Shown here: one piece after another, positions 1 through 9,241 of the stretch
Layout: each line of letters begins with the position of its first letter
How positions within the stretch are numbered: position 1 is the first letter of the stretch
Assembly (NCBI GenBank): GCA_963758025.1
Contig: CAVWUA010000030.1
Location: forward strand, 124,001-188,000
Source of the DNA: CAVWUA01 sp963758025
GTDB lineage: Bacteria; Planctomycetota; Planctomycetia; Isosphaerales; Isosphaeraceae
Direction of reading: 5' to 3'
Length of the DNA: 64,000 nucleotides
Position numbers and translations under genes: made by a program
The notes under the pieces: model-generated
What the model was told of the DNA's origin: nothing
Database searches by the model: none
Seen by the model: only the letters and a program-made list of their open reading frames with translations

Positions 1-1727
1 TTTTCCGCACGCTCAACGACGCGGCGGCGTACGAGTCGGCCCTGGTGGCCGAGGGCCTGGATTACTACGTCGTCGGCGGCTCCGCGTTCTTCACGCAGCA
101 AGAGGTTCTCGACCTGATCAACCTGCTCACCGTGCTGGAGGATCCGTACGACCCGCTGGCGCTGGCCGGCACCCTGCGAAGCCCCTTCTGCGGGACCAGT
201 GACGAGGGATTGTACTGGCTGGCCACGTCACCCATCGGCGGCCTCTGCGAATGTTTCGCCTCGGGCACGCGGGTCACGGGCATGTCCGACGAGGACTGGA
301 GGCGCACCGCGCGCTTGCAACGGCTGGTCGCCCACTGGCGGGGCCTGAAGGACCGCGTGCCGATCGCGGAGTTGCTGAACCGCGTGCTCGATGAGTCCGG
401 CTACGAGGCGGCCCTCTCCGGCGAGTTTCTTGGCGATCGCAAGCGGGCCAACTGCCGCAAGCTGGTCCGCATGGCGCGGCGTTACGACGAGCAAGGTGGA
501 TACACGCTGGCCGACTTCGTCGCCCGCCTTCGCGCGGATCTCCGCAAACCGCCCCGAGAGGAGCAGGCCACCACGACCGAGGAAGAAGGGGGCGACGCCG
601 TTCGCCTGATGTCGATCCACCAGGCCAAGGGGCTGGAATTCCCGATCGTCGTCGTGCCCGACCTGAACCGCAATACGCCGGCTCTGCGCGACACCGTGGC
701 ATTTCACGCCGAGCTGGGGCTCTTGACGAGACCCTCCGATGAGCTCGAAACCGACGACGAGGAGAATGCGAGTTCCGCCCAGAGCCTCGGCTGGACCGTC
801 TATCGGCAACTCGAACGGCACCAGGAAGAACAGGAGGCGCTCCGGCTGTTTTACGTCGCGACGACCCGCGCTCGGGATGCCTTGATTCTCTCGGCGGGAG
901 AGCCGGCCGATGTAAAACCGAAATCCCCCGCCCTCCAGCTCCTGGAGGAACGCTTTGACCGGACATCGGGAACCTGCCGCGCGGCGTTGCCGCCCGAATG
1001 GAATGTTCCCCACGTCGGCGTGATCGCCACCGAACCGCCGTCGGTCCGGGATCGTTCGGGTCGGGAGAAGCGAGCGAAACAGCCGAGGCCGCTGGCCGTC
1101 TCAGAACTCATCGGAAGAACGAATGTGATCGCGGAGCCGGAACGAAACATTGTCCGGCCTCGACCACAGTTTGTCGATCTGGACCCCTCCGTCGGTCTGC
1201 CGCCGATGGCCGCCCGGATCGACCGGCTGTTACGCGCCGTGATCGCGGACCCGGATGCGTTGAATTCCGATCGGGTGGAGGCGGTGATCGAACAGGCGGC
1301 GCTCGCTCAGCATCCGGTGGCACAACGGAGCGTCATGAACGCCACGATCGAGCGATGGAAATCCTGGCTCGCCACTGATCCAGCCCGTCGGTTGGCCAGG
1401 GCTTCGGAGGTCATCCGGGATCTTCCCTGGACGCTCGCATGGCCAATCGACGATCCGAACCCGACCGTCTATTCGGGGCGCATGGATTTTCTCTACCGCG
1501 ACGCCCAAGAGGGCTGGAACCTGATCGCGCTGGCCGTTGACGGAGCGCCGCAGGCGCGGGAGCGTTTGCGGTTGCTCTTGTCCGCCCACGCCGCTTCGGA
1601 ACGCGTTTCCGCGAAGATTCAAAGGGCCTGGCGGATCCGACTCGGTCCGAACGGAGACGCATGCGAGGAGACCCGTTTCGACCTCGCCGAGGTGATCCGG
1701 GCGGTCGATCAACGGAATCAGATCTGA
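1..1727 (+). CDS. addA: UvrD/AddA-type helicase, C-terminal part (5' truncated by window)
   Basis: Superfamily 1 DNA helicase of the UvrD/RecB/AddA group, which unwinds DNA at double-strand breaks during recombinational repair. The frame is open from base 3, so the N-terminus with the Walker A motif lies outside the window. Visible helicase motifs are the VRLMSIHQAKGLEFPIVVVP stretch (motif V region, near 600-660) and LFYVATTRARDAL (motif VI, near 847-885). The last 150 residues have the GRMDFL start of a PD-(D/E)XK nuclease fold near 1475, but where AddA nucleases have a D-x-K pair this protein reads LIALAVDG, so the nuclease looks inactive. It is convergent with the next gene across a strong hairpin. 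The AddA-like assignment is by motif order; another UvrD-like paralogue is possible. Confidence 0.8.
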   Translation, partial: FRTLNDAAAYESALVAEGLDYYVVGGSAFFTQQEVLDLINLLTVLEDPYDPLALAGTLRSPFCGTSDEGLYWLATSPIGGLCECFASGTRVTGMSDEDWRRTARLQRLVAHWRGLKDRVPIAELLNRVLDESGYEAALSGEFLGDRKRANCRKLVRMARRYDEQGGYTLADFVARLRADLRKPPREEQATTTEEEGGDAVRLMSIHQAKGLEFPIVVVPDLNRNTPALRDTVAFHAELGLLTRPSDELETDDEENASSAQSLGWTVYRQLERHQEEQEALRLFYVATTRARDALILSAGEPADVKPKSPALQLLEERFDRTSGTCRAALPPEWNVPHVGVIATEPPSVRDRSGREKRAKQPRPLAVSELIGRTNVIAEPERNIVRPRPQFVDLDPSVGLPPMAARIDRLLRAVIADPDALNSDRVEAVIEQAALAQHPVAQRSVMNATIERWKSWLATDPARRLARASEVIRDLPWTLAWPIDDPNPTVYSGRMDFLYRDAQEGWNLIALAVDGAPQARERLRLLLSAHAASERVSAKIQRAWRIRLGPNGDACEETRFDLAEVIRAVDQRNQI

Positions 1728-1747
1728 TCTGCGTCGGGTGGTGGGTG

Positions 1748-1801
1748 AGCGGAGCGAAACCCATCAATCCATTCTCGCTCATCCGTGGGTTTCGCTCCGC
1801 T
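1748..1801. terminator. Bidirectional hairpin terminator between convergent genes
   Basis: A perfect 16-bp inverted repeat (1748-1763 with 1786-1801, arm AGCGGAGCGAAACCCA) encloses a 22-nt loop between the stop codons of the helicase and the convergent peptidase. There is no long T-run on either side, so it may act as a Rho-independent-like barrier or as a dispersed palindromic repeat. Confidence 0.65.
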
Positions 1802-1822
1802 GATCCGATACGGGCGGGAGGC

Positions 1823-3576
1823 TCAGCGTTTCGTGGTTTCCTCGGCGGGCGATTCCGCGACAGCCACATTCTCGCTCGTGGCGGACTTCGCGTGCTCGAT
1901 CCATCGGCGCTGGAGATCGGCGAAGCCGTCGATCTTGTAGATCCGCCGCAATTCGGGTTCGACCCCGTTCTTTTGTGAGGCCTGCACGAACTGGATGAAC
2001 TCGGTCGGTGAGCGCAACTCGACCAGGAATCGGGTCAGCGAGACGCTCTGGGCATAGTACAAGGCCCAGAACCGGCCGTCGGGATAGTCCATCACCATCA
2101 GGTCGGCCAGCTTGAAGAGTTCACCCCGGGAGAGCGGGTCCACCAGGTCCGCCGCGCGCAGGTCTTGCTCGGAGCGCGGCTCCGAGAGGACCGCCATCCC
2201 CTCGTCGGCCCATCGGGGAATCTGCAACGCGGGGAACAGGTCGGCCAGCACGACATGGGTGATCTCGTGAGGCAGAACCGCCGCGACCAGGTTGGGATGA
2301 TCGGCCCGGAGATTGACCCGTGCGCGATCACCTTGCCACCGTTCAGTCCCATCGTCGAGAAGCCGGGCGACTCCTCCGGCTGTCCGGTGACCTGGGAAAA
2401 GACCTTGGCGTCGGGATACAGGTAGAGATCGCAACGGGGCGACCAGGCCGACTCCGGGCTGGAGCCAGCCCAGCGGCGGATCTGTGCGGCGCGGCTCGCT
2501 TCCGCCACGCGGGCCGCCTGGCGGGCCAGAGCCTCGTCGGTGTGAAAGATCCGGAAGTTGGGGGTATTCCAGACCTGCCAGTTCCCCATCGGGGGGCCGG
2601 CCTGGCCCACGGTGTCGGGTGCGGTCGCGCGTTCCGGCGGCGGGCTCAGGGCACGTCGAGGCTGGTCGGTCCCCTCGCCCGTCGAGGAGATCGGACGCAC
2701 CCGGGGCTGTGGCGGGATCGGGGCCTCTTCCGGGGATGAGCCACGTACGACCACCTGATTCGCCGCGACCTTCCGGCTCTTCGCCGAAAGCTCCGAGACC
2801 AGGTTGCGCAGATACTCGGCGTACCAGTTCCGCGGGCTGAGTTCGCGGATCTGGCCGATCTCGTTCTGAATGCTCTGCCACTGCTCGGCCGTGCCCGGAC
2901 CGTCGTTGATCTGATTGACCACGTCGTACATCCGGCAATAGGCCCAGGGATCGAAGCGGGTCTCGGGCAATTTTCCATCCTGGGCCAGCTCGGCATAGAG
3001 CCGCCCCGCCTCGCGATACTGCCGGGCTCGGAAGGCGGCGTCGGCCTCGGTGAGGCGGTTGTCGTCGCTCCCCGGAGGCGCCTCCGCCGTTTCGGTCGGC
3101 TCGGGGGATGGGTTTTCCTCCGACGGTTTCGCTGGCTCCGGCTCGTTCGCTCCGGCATTGGCTGGCGGAGGGGCCACCGGCTCTGTTGGCGTGCTCAGGG
3201 GCTTGGGGGGTGTCGGAGGCGCGATGGAGTCGCCGGAATTCGCCGTTTTCGCTTCCGGCGAAGACGCGGCCGGCTTGTGGTTGATGATCGCCAGATTTTC
3301 GCGATAGGTGGCGGCGGCGCTCGAGTCTCCCTCCGCTTCCGCCTGAACGATGGCTTGCTCGTAGGAGGTCCGCAGCAGGTCGAGAAGCTCCGACCGCCAC
3401 TGGGCCGAAACCCCCGGGAGAGCTGACTCCAGGACCCGCGCCGCGGCCTTGCCGTCGGACTTCGCCAGCAAGGCACGGGCCTGTTCGAGGCTCTGGGCCG
3501 GGTCGGCGGCCACGGTGATCGTCGGGGAAAACAAAGAGAGCGCGGCCAGGAGGGCCGCCGTGTAGGGCCGGTGCAT
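1823..3576 (-). CDS. Secreted peptidase-MA-like protein (frameshifted)
   Basis: Predicted secreted or envelope metallopeptidase-like protein of about 584 residues. The chosen ATG at 3576 starts a clear signal peptide (MHRPYTAALLAALSLFSPTI, cleavage after VAA). Next come helical TPR-like segments, a Pro/Glu-rich linker near residues 90-160, and a C-terminal MA-clan-like domain with HEITHV (the HExxH zinc motif) followed by WADEGMAVL, where the Glu would be the third ligand region. An indel near 2315-2335 separates the part ending GGKVIAHG from the part starting ARVNLRADHPN; both halves are clearly coding. Proteins of this layout are common in planctomycetes; the substrate is unknown. The final residues are low-complexity. 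Confidence 0.75.
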
Positions 3577-3926
3577 GACGATCCTTGTCCTGCGTTGCGG
3601 TCGGCCCGCAAGCCCCTCGGCGAATCGCGTCGCCGTCGCGTCTCGGCGGCCCATCCTGGCCAGCCAAACGCGTTGTTGCGAGAGCGAACCGACCTCGTCC
3701 CTGAGGTATCCATCTTGCCGGCGAGAGTCCTTCAAAACGACGCCCGAGTGGGCGATTTCGAAGGCGACGCGGCAGTATCCGGCAGATGCTTCGGATCGTC
3801 AAGCCGAAGAAATCGGGAAGAACTCAAGTTCTCCGGCCAACTTGCCGACGCGCCGCGGCGACATTCTGGTAAACTTGGAAATGAGGCGGTTGGCCTCAAG
3901 ACGGGCCAACGGGTCGGGAGATCACG
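3577..3926. other. 350-nt divergent intergenic region
   Basis: This region separates the start of the secreted peptidase (minus) from rsmD (plus) and must hold promoters for both. I see no convincing -35/-10 pair and no stable hairpin. The minus-strand reading frame stays open upstream to 3735, but the signal peptide argues for the start at 3576. Confidence 0.5.
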
Positions 3927-4547
3927 ATGCGAATCATTGCCGGACAGCGACGCGGACACAAGATCGACGGACCGGTTAGCCGCGCGACGCGTCCGACCAG
4001 CGATCGGGTCCGCGAGGCCCTGTTCAATATCCTCCGCGGCGTGATCGAGGACGTAACGGTCGTGGACCTGTTCGCGGGAACGGGGGCCTTGGGGCTGGAG
4101 GCCCTGAGCCGGGGCGCCTCGCGGGCGATCTTCGTCGAACGCCACCGCCAGAACCTCAGCCTGATCCGTAGGAACCTGACCACCTTACGTTACGAGGATC
4201 GCGGGAGCATCGTTCCGGGAGATGCCTACCGCTGGGCCGCCTCGTTCGAGGCCATTGACGATCAACCGATGGTCGTCTTTCTCGATCCGCCCTATCGGGA
4301 ATATGAGACTCACCCGAAACGGGTCCGGCAGTTGCTCGAAAACCTGGTGGCCAGGCTCCCGAACCGCTCGACCATCGTGGTTGAGTCGGGCCGACCGCTC
4401 GATGAACACCTCTTGCCCGATCGCGGAGCCTGGGATTGCCGCCGATACGGCGGGACGTATGCCGCGATCCGAACCTTGAATTCCCCCTCTTTCGACTCCG
4501 AGCCGAACCGTTCCCACGATGACCACCAAGACAAGCACGACCGATGA
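3927..4547 (+). CDS. rsmD: 16S rRNA (guanine-N2)-methyltransferase RsmD
   Basis: SAM-dependent methyltransferase acting on guanine 966 of 16S rRNA during 30S assembly. The 206-residue length is normal for the family. The N-terminus MRIIAGQRRGHKI and the TRPTSDRVREALFNIL segment are typical. The SAM-binding loop DLFAGTGALGLEAL lies at residues 48-61 and the catalytic DPPY motif near residue 116. GGGAG lies 6 nt before the ATG. The 3' end overlaps the start of the CCA-adding enzyme by 29 nt, suggesting co-translation. Confidence 0.93.
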   Translation: MRIIAGQRRGHKIDGPVSRATRPTSDRVREALFNILRGVIEDVTVVDLFAGTGALGLEALSRGASRAIFVERHRQNLSLIRRNLTTLRYEDRGSIVPGDAYRWAASFEAIDDQPMVVFLDPPYREYETHPKRVRQLLENLVARLPNRSTIVVESGRPLDEHLLPDRGAWDCRRYGGTYAAIRTLNSPSFDSEPNRSHDDHQDKHDR

Positions 4548-5904
4548 TCCCCGGCGCGACTTCGCCACGGAAGTCGTCACGATTCTGCGACGGGCGGGCT
4601 TCCAGGCGTTGTGGGCGGGGGGATGCGTCCGGGACCTGATCCTCGGTCACGCTCCTGCGGATTATGACGTGGCCACCGACGCGACCCCGGAACAGGTCAT
4701 GCGTCTGTTCCGCCGCACGGTTCCCGTCGGCGTCAGCTTCGGCGTGGTGCGCGTTCGAGGCGACAACCTCAGAGGCCGGCGAGGTCGAAGTCGCCACCTT
4801 CCGTAGCGACGACGTGTACATCGACGGCCGACGCCCGGTCTCGGTCGTCTACAGCACGCCCGAACTCGATGCCTCCCGGCGCGATTTCACGATCAACGGG
4901 ATGTTCCTCGACCCGCTCTCGGGGAAGGTGATCGACTACGTCGGTGGGCGAGAACGACCTGGAAGCGGGCCTCGTTCGCGCGATCGGCGACCCCTCGGCT
5001 CGCTTCGCCGAGGACAAGCTGCGACTGCTCCGCGCCGTGCGATTCGCCTCGCGGTTCGGCTTTCAGATCGAGCCGGAGACGCGCGAGGCTTTGATCCGCA
5101 TGGCCGATCAGGTCCAGGTCGTCGCCGCTGAACGGATCGCTCAGGAACTGCGCCGGATGCTCGTACACGAGAGCCGGGCTCGCGGTATGGACCTGGCGTT
5201 TGAGACCGGCCTGGTCGCCGCGATCCTGCCCGATCTGCTCCCCATGAAGGGGCTCTTCCAGGGGAAGCCGGTCCAGCCGAACGGCGACCTCTGGGATCAT
5301 ACGCTCCTGGTCCTGGAGAAACTCCCCAGGGAGCCGAGCTTCACGCTGGCCTTCGCCGCGCTGCTGCACGACGTCGGCAAGCCGCTGACGAAGGGGTTCA
5401 AGGATGGTCGGACGACCTACTACAACCATGAAATCGTCGGGAGACGCATCGCCGAGGAGACCTGCCGGGCCTTGAAGCTCTCGAACGCCGAGCGTGAACG
5501 GATCACCTGGCTGGTGGAATATCCACCAGTACCTCGGTGATGCGAAGCTGCTCCGGGAGTCGAAGCTCAAGCGGCTCCTGGCCGAGCCAGGGATCGAGGA
5601 ATTGCTCGCTCTGCACCGCGCGGATGCTCTGGCCTCCACGGGGGATACCAGCCACGTGGACTACTGCGAGCACTATCTCCGAGAGCAGCCCGAAGGCCCC
5701 ATCAATCCCCAGCCCTTGCTCACCGGCCACGACCTGTTCCGGCACGGCCTGAAGCCCGGCCCGCTCTACAAGCACACGCTCGAACGGGTGCGCGAGGCCC
5801 AGCTCGAACGTCTCATTCACAGCAAGCGCGAGGCGTTGAACTACATCGATCGCTTGCGGGAAGCCGGCGAGCTGATCCAGGCGGAATCGAACCCCGGAAC
5901 GTGA
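4519..5904 (+). CDS. cca: CCA tRNA nucleotidyltransferase / poly(A) polymerase family with HD domain (three frameshifts)
   Basis: Class II nucleotidyltransferase that adds or repairs the 3'-CCA of tRNAs. The N-terminal domain has GGCVRDLILGHAPADYDVATDA (the G-G-x-V-R-D and D-x-D motifs) and RRDFTINGMFLDP. A middle segment (AEDKLRLLRAVRFASRFGF) binds tRNA and nucleotide. The C-terminal part has an HD phosphohydrolase signature, LLHDVGKP. Coding continuity needs three frame changes, near 4765, 4950 and 5520, each in the same direction. No in-frame full-length product exists in this sequence, yet every segment is well conserved, so sequence error is more likely than decay. The start overlaps rsmD. 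Confidence 0.85.
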
Positions 5905-5906
5905 TC

Positions 5907-5958
5907 GATCGTCGTCGCGCGGGGCGGAAAAGGATCGAGGGCCGCCCGCGCGACGATC
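5907..5958. terminator. Bidirectional hairpin between cca and argG
   Basis: The 69-nt gap between the two convergent stop codons holds an imperfect GC-rich inverted repeat: GATCGTCG...GCGGGGCGG at 5907-5927 pairs with CCGCCCGCGCGACGATC at 5942-5958 around a 14-nt loop. Its position between converging genes supports a terminator role. Confidence 0.6.
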
Positions 5959-5973
5959 GGTCATCATCCGTCC

Positions 5974-7254
5974 TCACGATTTTTTGGGCGGAGCCTCACC
6001 GGCCGATGGGGGAGGGGGGATGATGCTCGGCAACTCCAGGCGGCTTCCGCCGGGGCCTTTGAGCATCTGATGCTTGGCCTGCGTCGTCTGGGAGAGGCCG
6101 TGGATCTTGATGAACCCCTGGGCCGATTCGGCGTCGTACTGATCCCCCTCGCCGTAGGTCGCCAGCTCCTCGCGGTAGAGGCTGTGCTCGCTCTTGCGGC
6201 CGACGATCATCGCGTGCCCCTTGTAGAGCTTCACCCGCGCGGTGCCCGAAACGTACTGCTGGTTCGAGACGACGAACGCCATCAGGTCCTGGTGCAGGGC
6301 GCTGAACCAGAGCCCGTTGTAGATCAGGTCGGAATAGGCCTGGCTGACGTACGTCTTGAATCGCAAAGCATCCTTGGAGAGCGTCAGGAACTCGATCTCG
6401 CGGTGCGCCTCGTGCAGGACGATCGCGGCGGGAGCTTCGTAGATCTCGCGTGACTTGATTCCGACGAGCCGGTTCTCGATATGGTCGATCCGGCCGACGC
6501 CGTGACGTCCGGCGATCCTGTTCAGCTCCTCGATCAGCTCCACGCCATCCATGTCGCGACCGTTCAGGCCGACCGGCTTGCCGCGATCGAAGACGATCTC
6601 GACTTCCTCCGGCTCGTCGGGGGCCTTGACCGGATCGACGGTCCACTGAAAGGCGTCGGCCGGCGGCTCGACCCAGGCGTCTTCCAGGATGCCCGCCTCG
6701 ATCGAGCGTCCCCAGAGGTTCTGGTCGGTACTGTAGATGCTCTTCTTGGTGGCCTCGACCAGGATGCCGTGCTGCGCGGCGTACTCCAGCTCGGCGTCCC
6801 GGGTCCACTTCCACTCGCGCACCGGGGCGATGATCTTCAGGTCGGGGGCGAGCGTCTGGAACGTCACATCGAACCGGACCTGATCGTTCCCCTTGCCGGT
6901 GCAGCCGTGCGCGACGGCGACCGCGCCATGGTCGCGGGCCACGCGGACCATCAACTGGGCGATCAAGGGGCGCCCCAGGGCCGTCGCCAGAGGGTACTTC
7001 CCCTCGTACAGAGCACCCGCCATGAGCGACGGGAAGGCGAAGTAATCGACGAACAGGTTCCGCACGTCCTCGGCGATGGCCTCGACGGCCCCGGTCCGCA
7101 GCGCCTTCTCGCGGATGGCCTGGATGTCCTGTCCCTGGCCGAGGTCGCAGGTGTAGGCGATGACGTCCAGCCCGTACGTCTCGTTGATCCACTTCACGGC
7201 GACCGACGTATCAAGCCCACCGCTGTAAGCCAGTACCACCTTGTCTCGTGCCAC
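5974..7254 (-). CDS. argG: Argininosuccinate synthase
   Basis: Joins citrulline and aspartate with ATP to form argininosuccinate, the penultimate step of arginine synthesis. The PP-loop motif AYSGGLDTSVAVKW follows the start directly, and the protein keeps the family landmarks CTGKGNDQVRFDV, YSTDQNLWGRSIEAG and RYGRKSEHSLY-like MIVGRKSEHSLY. The start is taken as GTG at 7254 (VARDKVVLAYSGG) because family members begin a few residues before the PP-loop; a weak AGGG lies 8 nt upstream. About 20 extra Pro/Ser-rich residues follow the usual C-terminus. It stands alone beside the aspartate-family genes; aspartate is the shared substrate. Confidence 0.93.
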   Translation of the reverse strand: MARDKVVLAYSGGLDTSVAVKWINETYGLDVIAYTCDLGQGQDIQAIREKALRTGAVEAIAEDVRNLFVDYFAFPSLMAGALYEGKYPLATALGRPLIAQLMVRVARDHGAVAVAHGCTGKGNDQVRFDVTFQTLAPDLKIIAPVREWKWTRDAELEYAAQHGILVEATKKSIYSTDQNLWGRSIEAGILEDAWVEPPADAFQWTVDPVKAPDEPEEVEIVFDRGKPVGLNGRDMDGVELIEELNRIAGRHGVGRIDHIENRLVGIKSREIYEAPAAIVLHEAHREIEFLTLSKDALRFKTYVSQAYSDLIYNGLWFSALHQDLMAFVVSNQQYVSGTARVKLYKGHAMIVGRKSEHSLYREELATYGEGDQYDAESAQGFIKIHGLSQTTQAKHQMLKGPGGSRLELPSIIPPPPSAGEAPPKKS

Positions 7255-7399
7255 GGATGCTGCCCTGTCTTTCTTCGAGAATCGAACCCCGACAATCTCC
7301 GTGATCCCCTCGCCGGGACGCTCCCGGCCTTCCTTTGGTGATTCACGGTAACGTGGACCTTCTCCCGCCGTCAAGAACGGGAAGGACACCGCCCCACCT

Positions 7400-9198
7400 T
7401 CACGAATCCAGCGGGAACGCCTTTTTGAGAGCCTCAAGCCCCTCGGCGCCACGCTCCAGGGCGATGGCGACATTGATGCGGACTTCGCTCGTGTTGATCA
7501 GGGCGATATTGATCCCGCGCTCGGCCAGAGCCCCGAACATCCGAGTGGCGACGCCGGTGTGCGTGCGGATGCCCACCCCCATGACCGACAGCTTGGCCAG
7601 GTCGGGTTCAACCCGGACGTTGCCCGGATCGACCTCGTCCAGGACGGTGGCCGCGTGCTCGGCTTCGGGGCGGGGCACGGTGAACGACAGATGCGTGTTC
7701 CCCGACGCCGCGGCGTTCTGCACGATCATGTCCACGAGGATTCCCTCGTCGGCGATCCGGCGAAAGACCTTCGCGGCGTAACCCGGCTGGTCGGGCAGGT
7801 TCAGGAGGGTGATCCGGGCCTGCTGATCGTCCAGCTCGACGCCCGAGATGACCAGGCCCTCCATGCCGGGCGCCGGCACGGCGGACAACGGCGTTCTCGG
7901 TTTCCGGCGCGGTCCGCTCCGGCTCGTGTCCCGTCCGCTTCGGCGTGAAGTCGGCCGGGAGATCCTGAGTCGTCCGGTCCAGCTCGAAGGCCCTGTGCAC
8001 GGCGCGCAGGGCGTTCTCCGCGGACGGCCGGTCGATCAAGACGCTGATCTTGATCTCGCTGGTCGTGATCATCTCGATGTTCACGCTCGCGTCGGCCAGG
8101 GCCTCGAACATCGTCGTGGCGACCCCGAAATGCGGTGCGCATTCCCTGGCCGACGACCGACACCTTGGCGACCCCCGCGTCGTGCTCGACGCCCGAGGCG
8201 CCGATGGCCTCGGCCGCCTGCTCGGCCACGAGCAGGGTTTCGGCCAGGTCGTCGGCGGCGACCGTGAAGCTGACGTCGGTCACGCCTTCGGTGGCGATGT
8301 TCTGCACGATCATGTCGACGACGATGTTCGCCTCGGCGATCCGCCGGAACAGGTCGTGGACGACGCCGGGACGGTCCGGCACCCCCGTCACGGTAACGCG
8401 GGCCTCGCCCTTGACCAGGGCCGCCCCGGTGACGCGAGAACCGAGCCGCCGGGCATCCACCTCGCCGACGATCCAGGTTCCGGGGGCGTCGGTGAACGAG
8501 CTGCGGACGTGGATCGGCACGCCGTACTTCTTGGCGAACTCGATCGACCGGGAGTGCATCACCCCGGCCCCCAGGCTGGCCAGTTCCAGCATCTCGTCAT
8601 AGCCCATCCGGTCGATCTTCCGCGCCTCGGGCACGACGCGAGGGTCGGTCGTATAGACCCCATCGACGTCGGTGTAGATCTCGCAGGCGTCAGCCCCCAG
8701 GACGGCGGCCAGGGCCACGGCGGTCGTGTCGGAGCCGCCCCGGCCGAGGGTCGTGATATTGTAGTTCTCATCGACCCCCTGGAACCCGGCGACGATGACG
8801 ATCCTTCCCTCATCGAGCGCCTGGACAAGCCGGTCGGTCGAGATGTTGCGAATCCGGGCCTTGGTATGGAAGCTGTCCGTCACCAGGCCGATCTGGGCGC
8901 CGGTGAAGCTGATCGAGGGGACGCCCAGCGACTGGATGGCCATCGCCATCAGGGCGATGCTCACCTGCTCCCCCGTGGAGAGCAGCATGTCCATCTCGCG
9001 GGCCGGCGGGCGCTCGGTGATCTCGCGGGCCAGACCGATCAGCTCGTCGGTCGTATGGCCCCGCGCCGAGACGACCACGATGACCCGGTCGCCCCTCTGA
9101 TGAGCCTGGATGGCGCGGCGCGCCGCCGCGAGGATCTTCCGCGAGTCGGCGACGCTGGTGCCGCCGAATTTCTGGACCAGCAGGGGCACGTCATTCAC
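7400..9198 (-). CDS. lysC: Aspartate kinase with four ACT domains (two frameshifts)
   Basis: Phosphorylates aspartate, the committed step to lysine, threonine and methionine. The kinase domain carries VQKFGGTSVAD at the N-terminus, TTLGRGGSDTTAVALA near residue 155 and YTDVDGVYTTDPR near residue 180. It is followed by two ACT pairs. In each pair the first ACT contains a VVDMIVQN/LVDMIVQN segment and the second an xTTSEIKISV/NTSEVRINV segment, so the pair was duplicated; about 600 residues versus about 410 for the usual form. Shifts near 8133 and 7885 split it into three frames. The start is GTG at 9198 with a weak ribosome site. It lies 43 nt behind the kinase-like gene in a likely hom operon. 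Feedback control by lysine/threonine through ACT domains is expected from the family. Confidence 0.88.
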
Positions 9199-9241
9199 TC
9201 CGGGTCGTGGGAATCAGGTCGATCACGCGGTCATCCTCGGA

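Noticed and set aside
4519..5904. Programmed frameshifting as explanation for split genes
   Set aside because: Too many unrelated genes are affected, and no common slippery heptamer was seen at the junctions I inspected.
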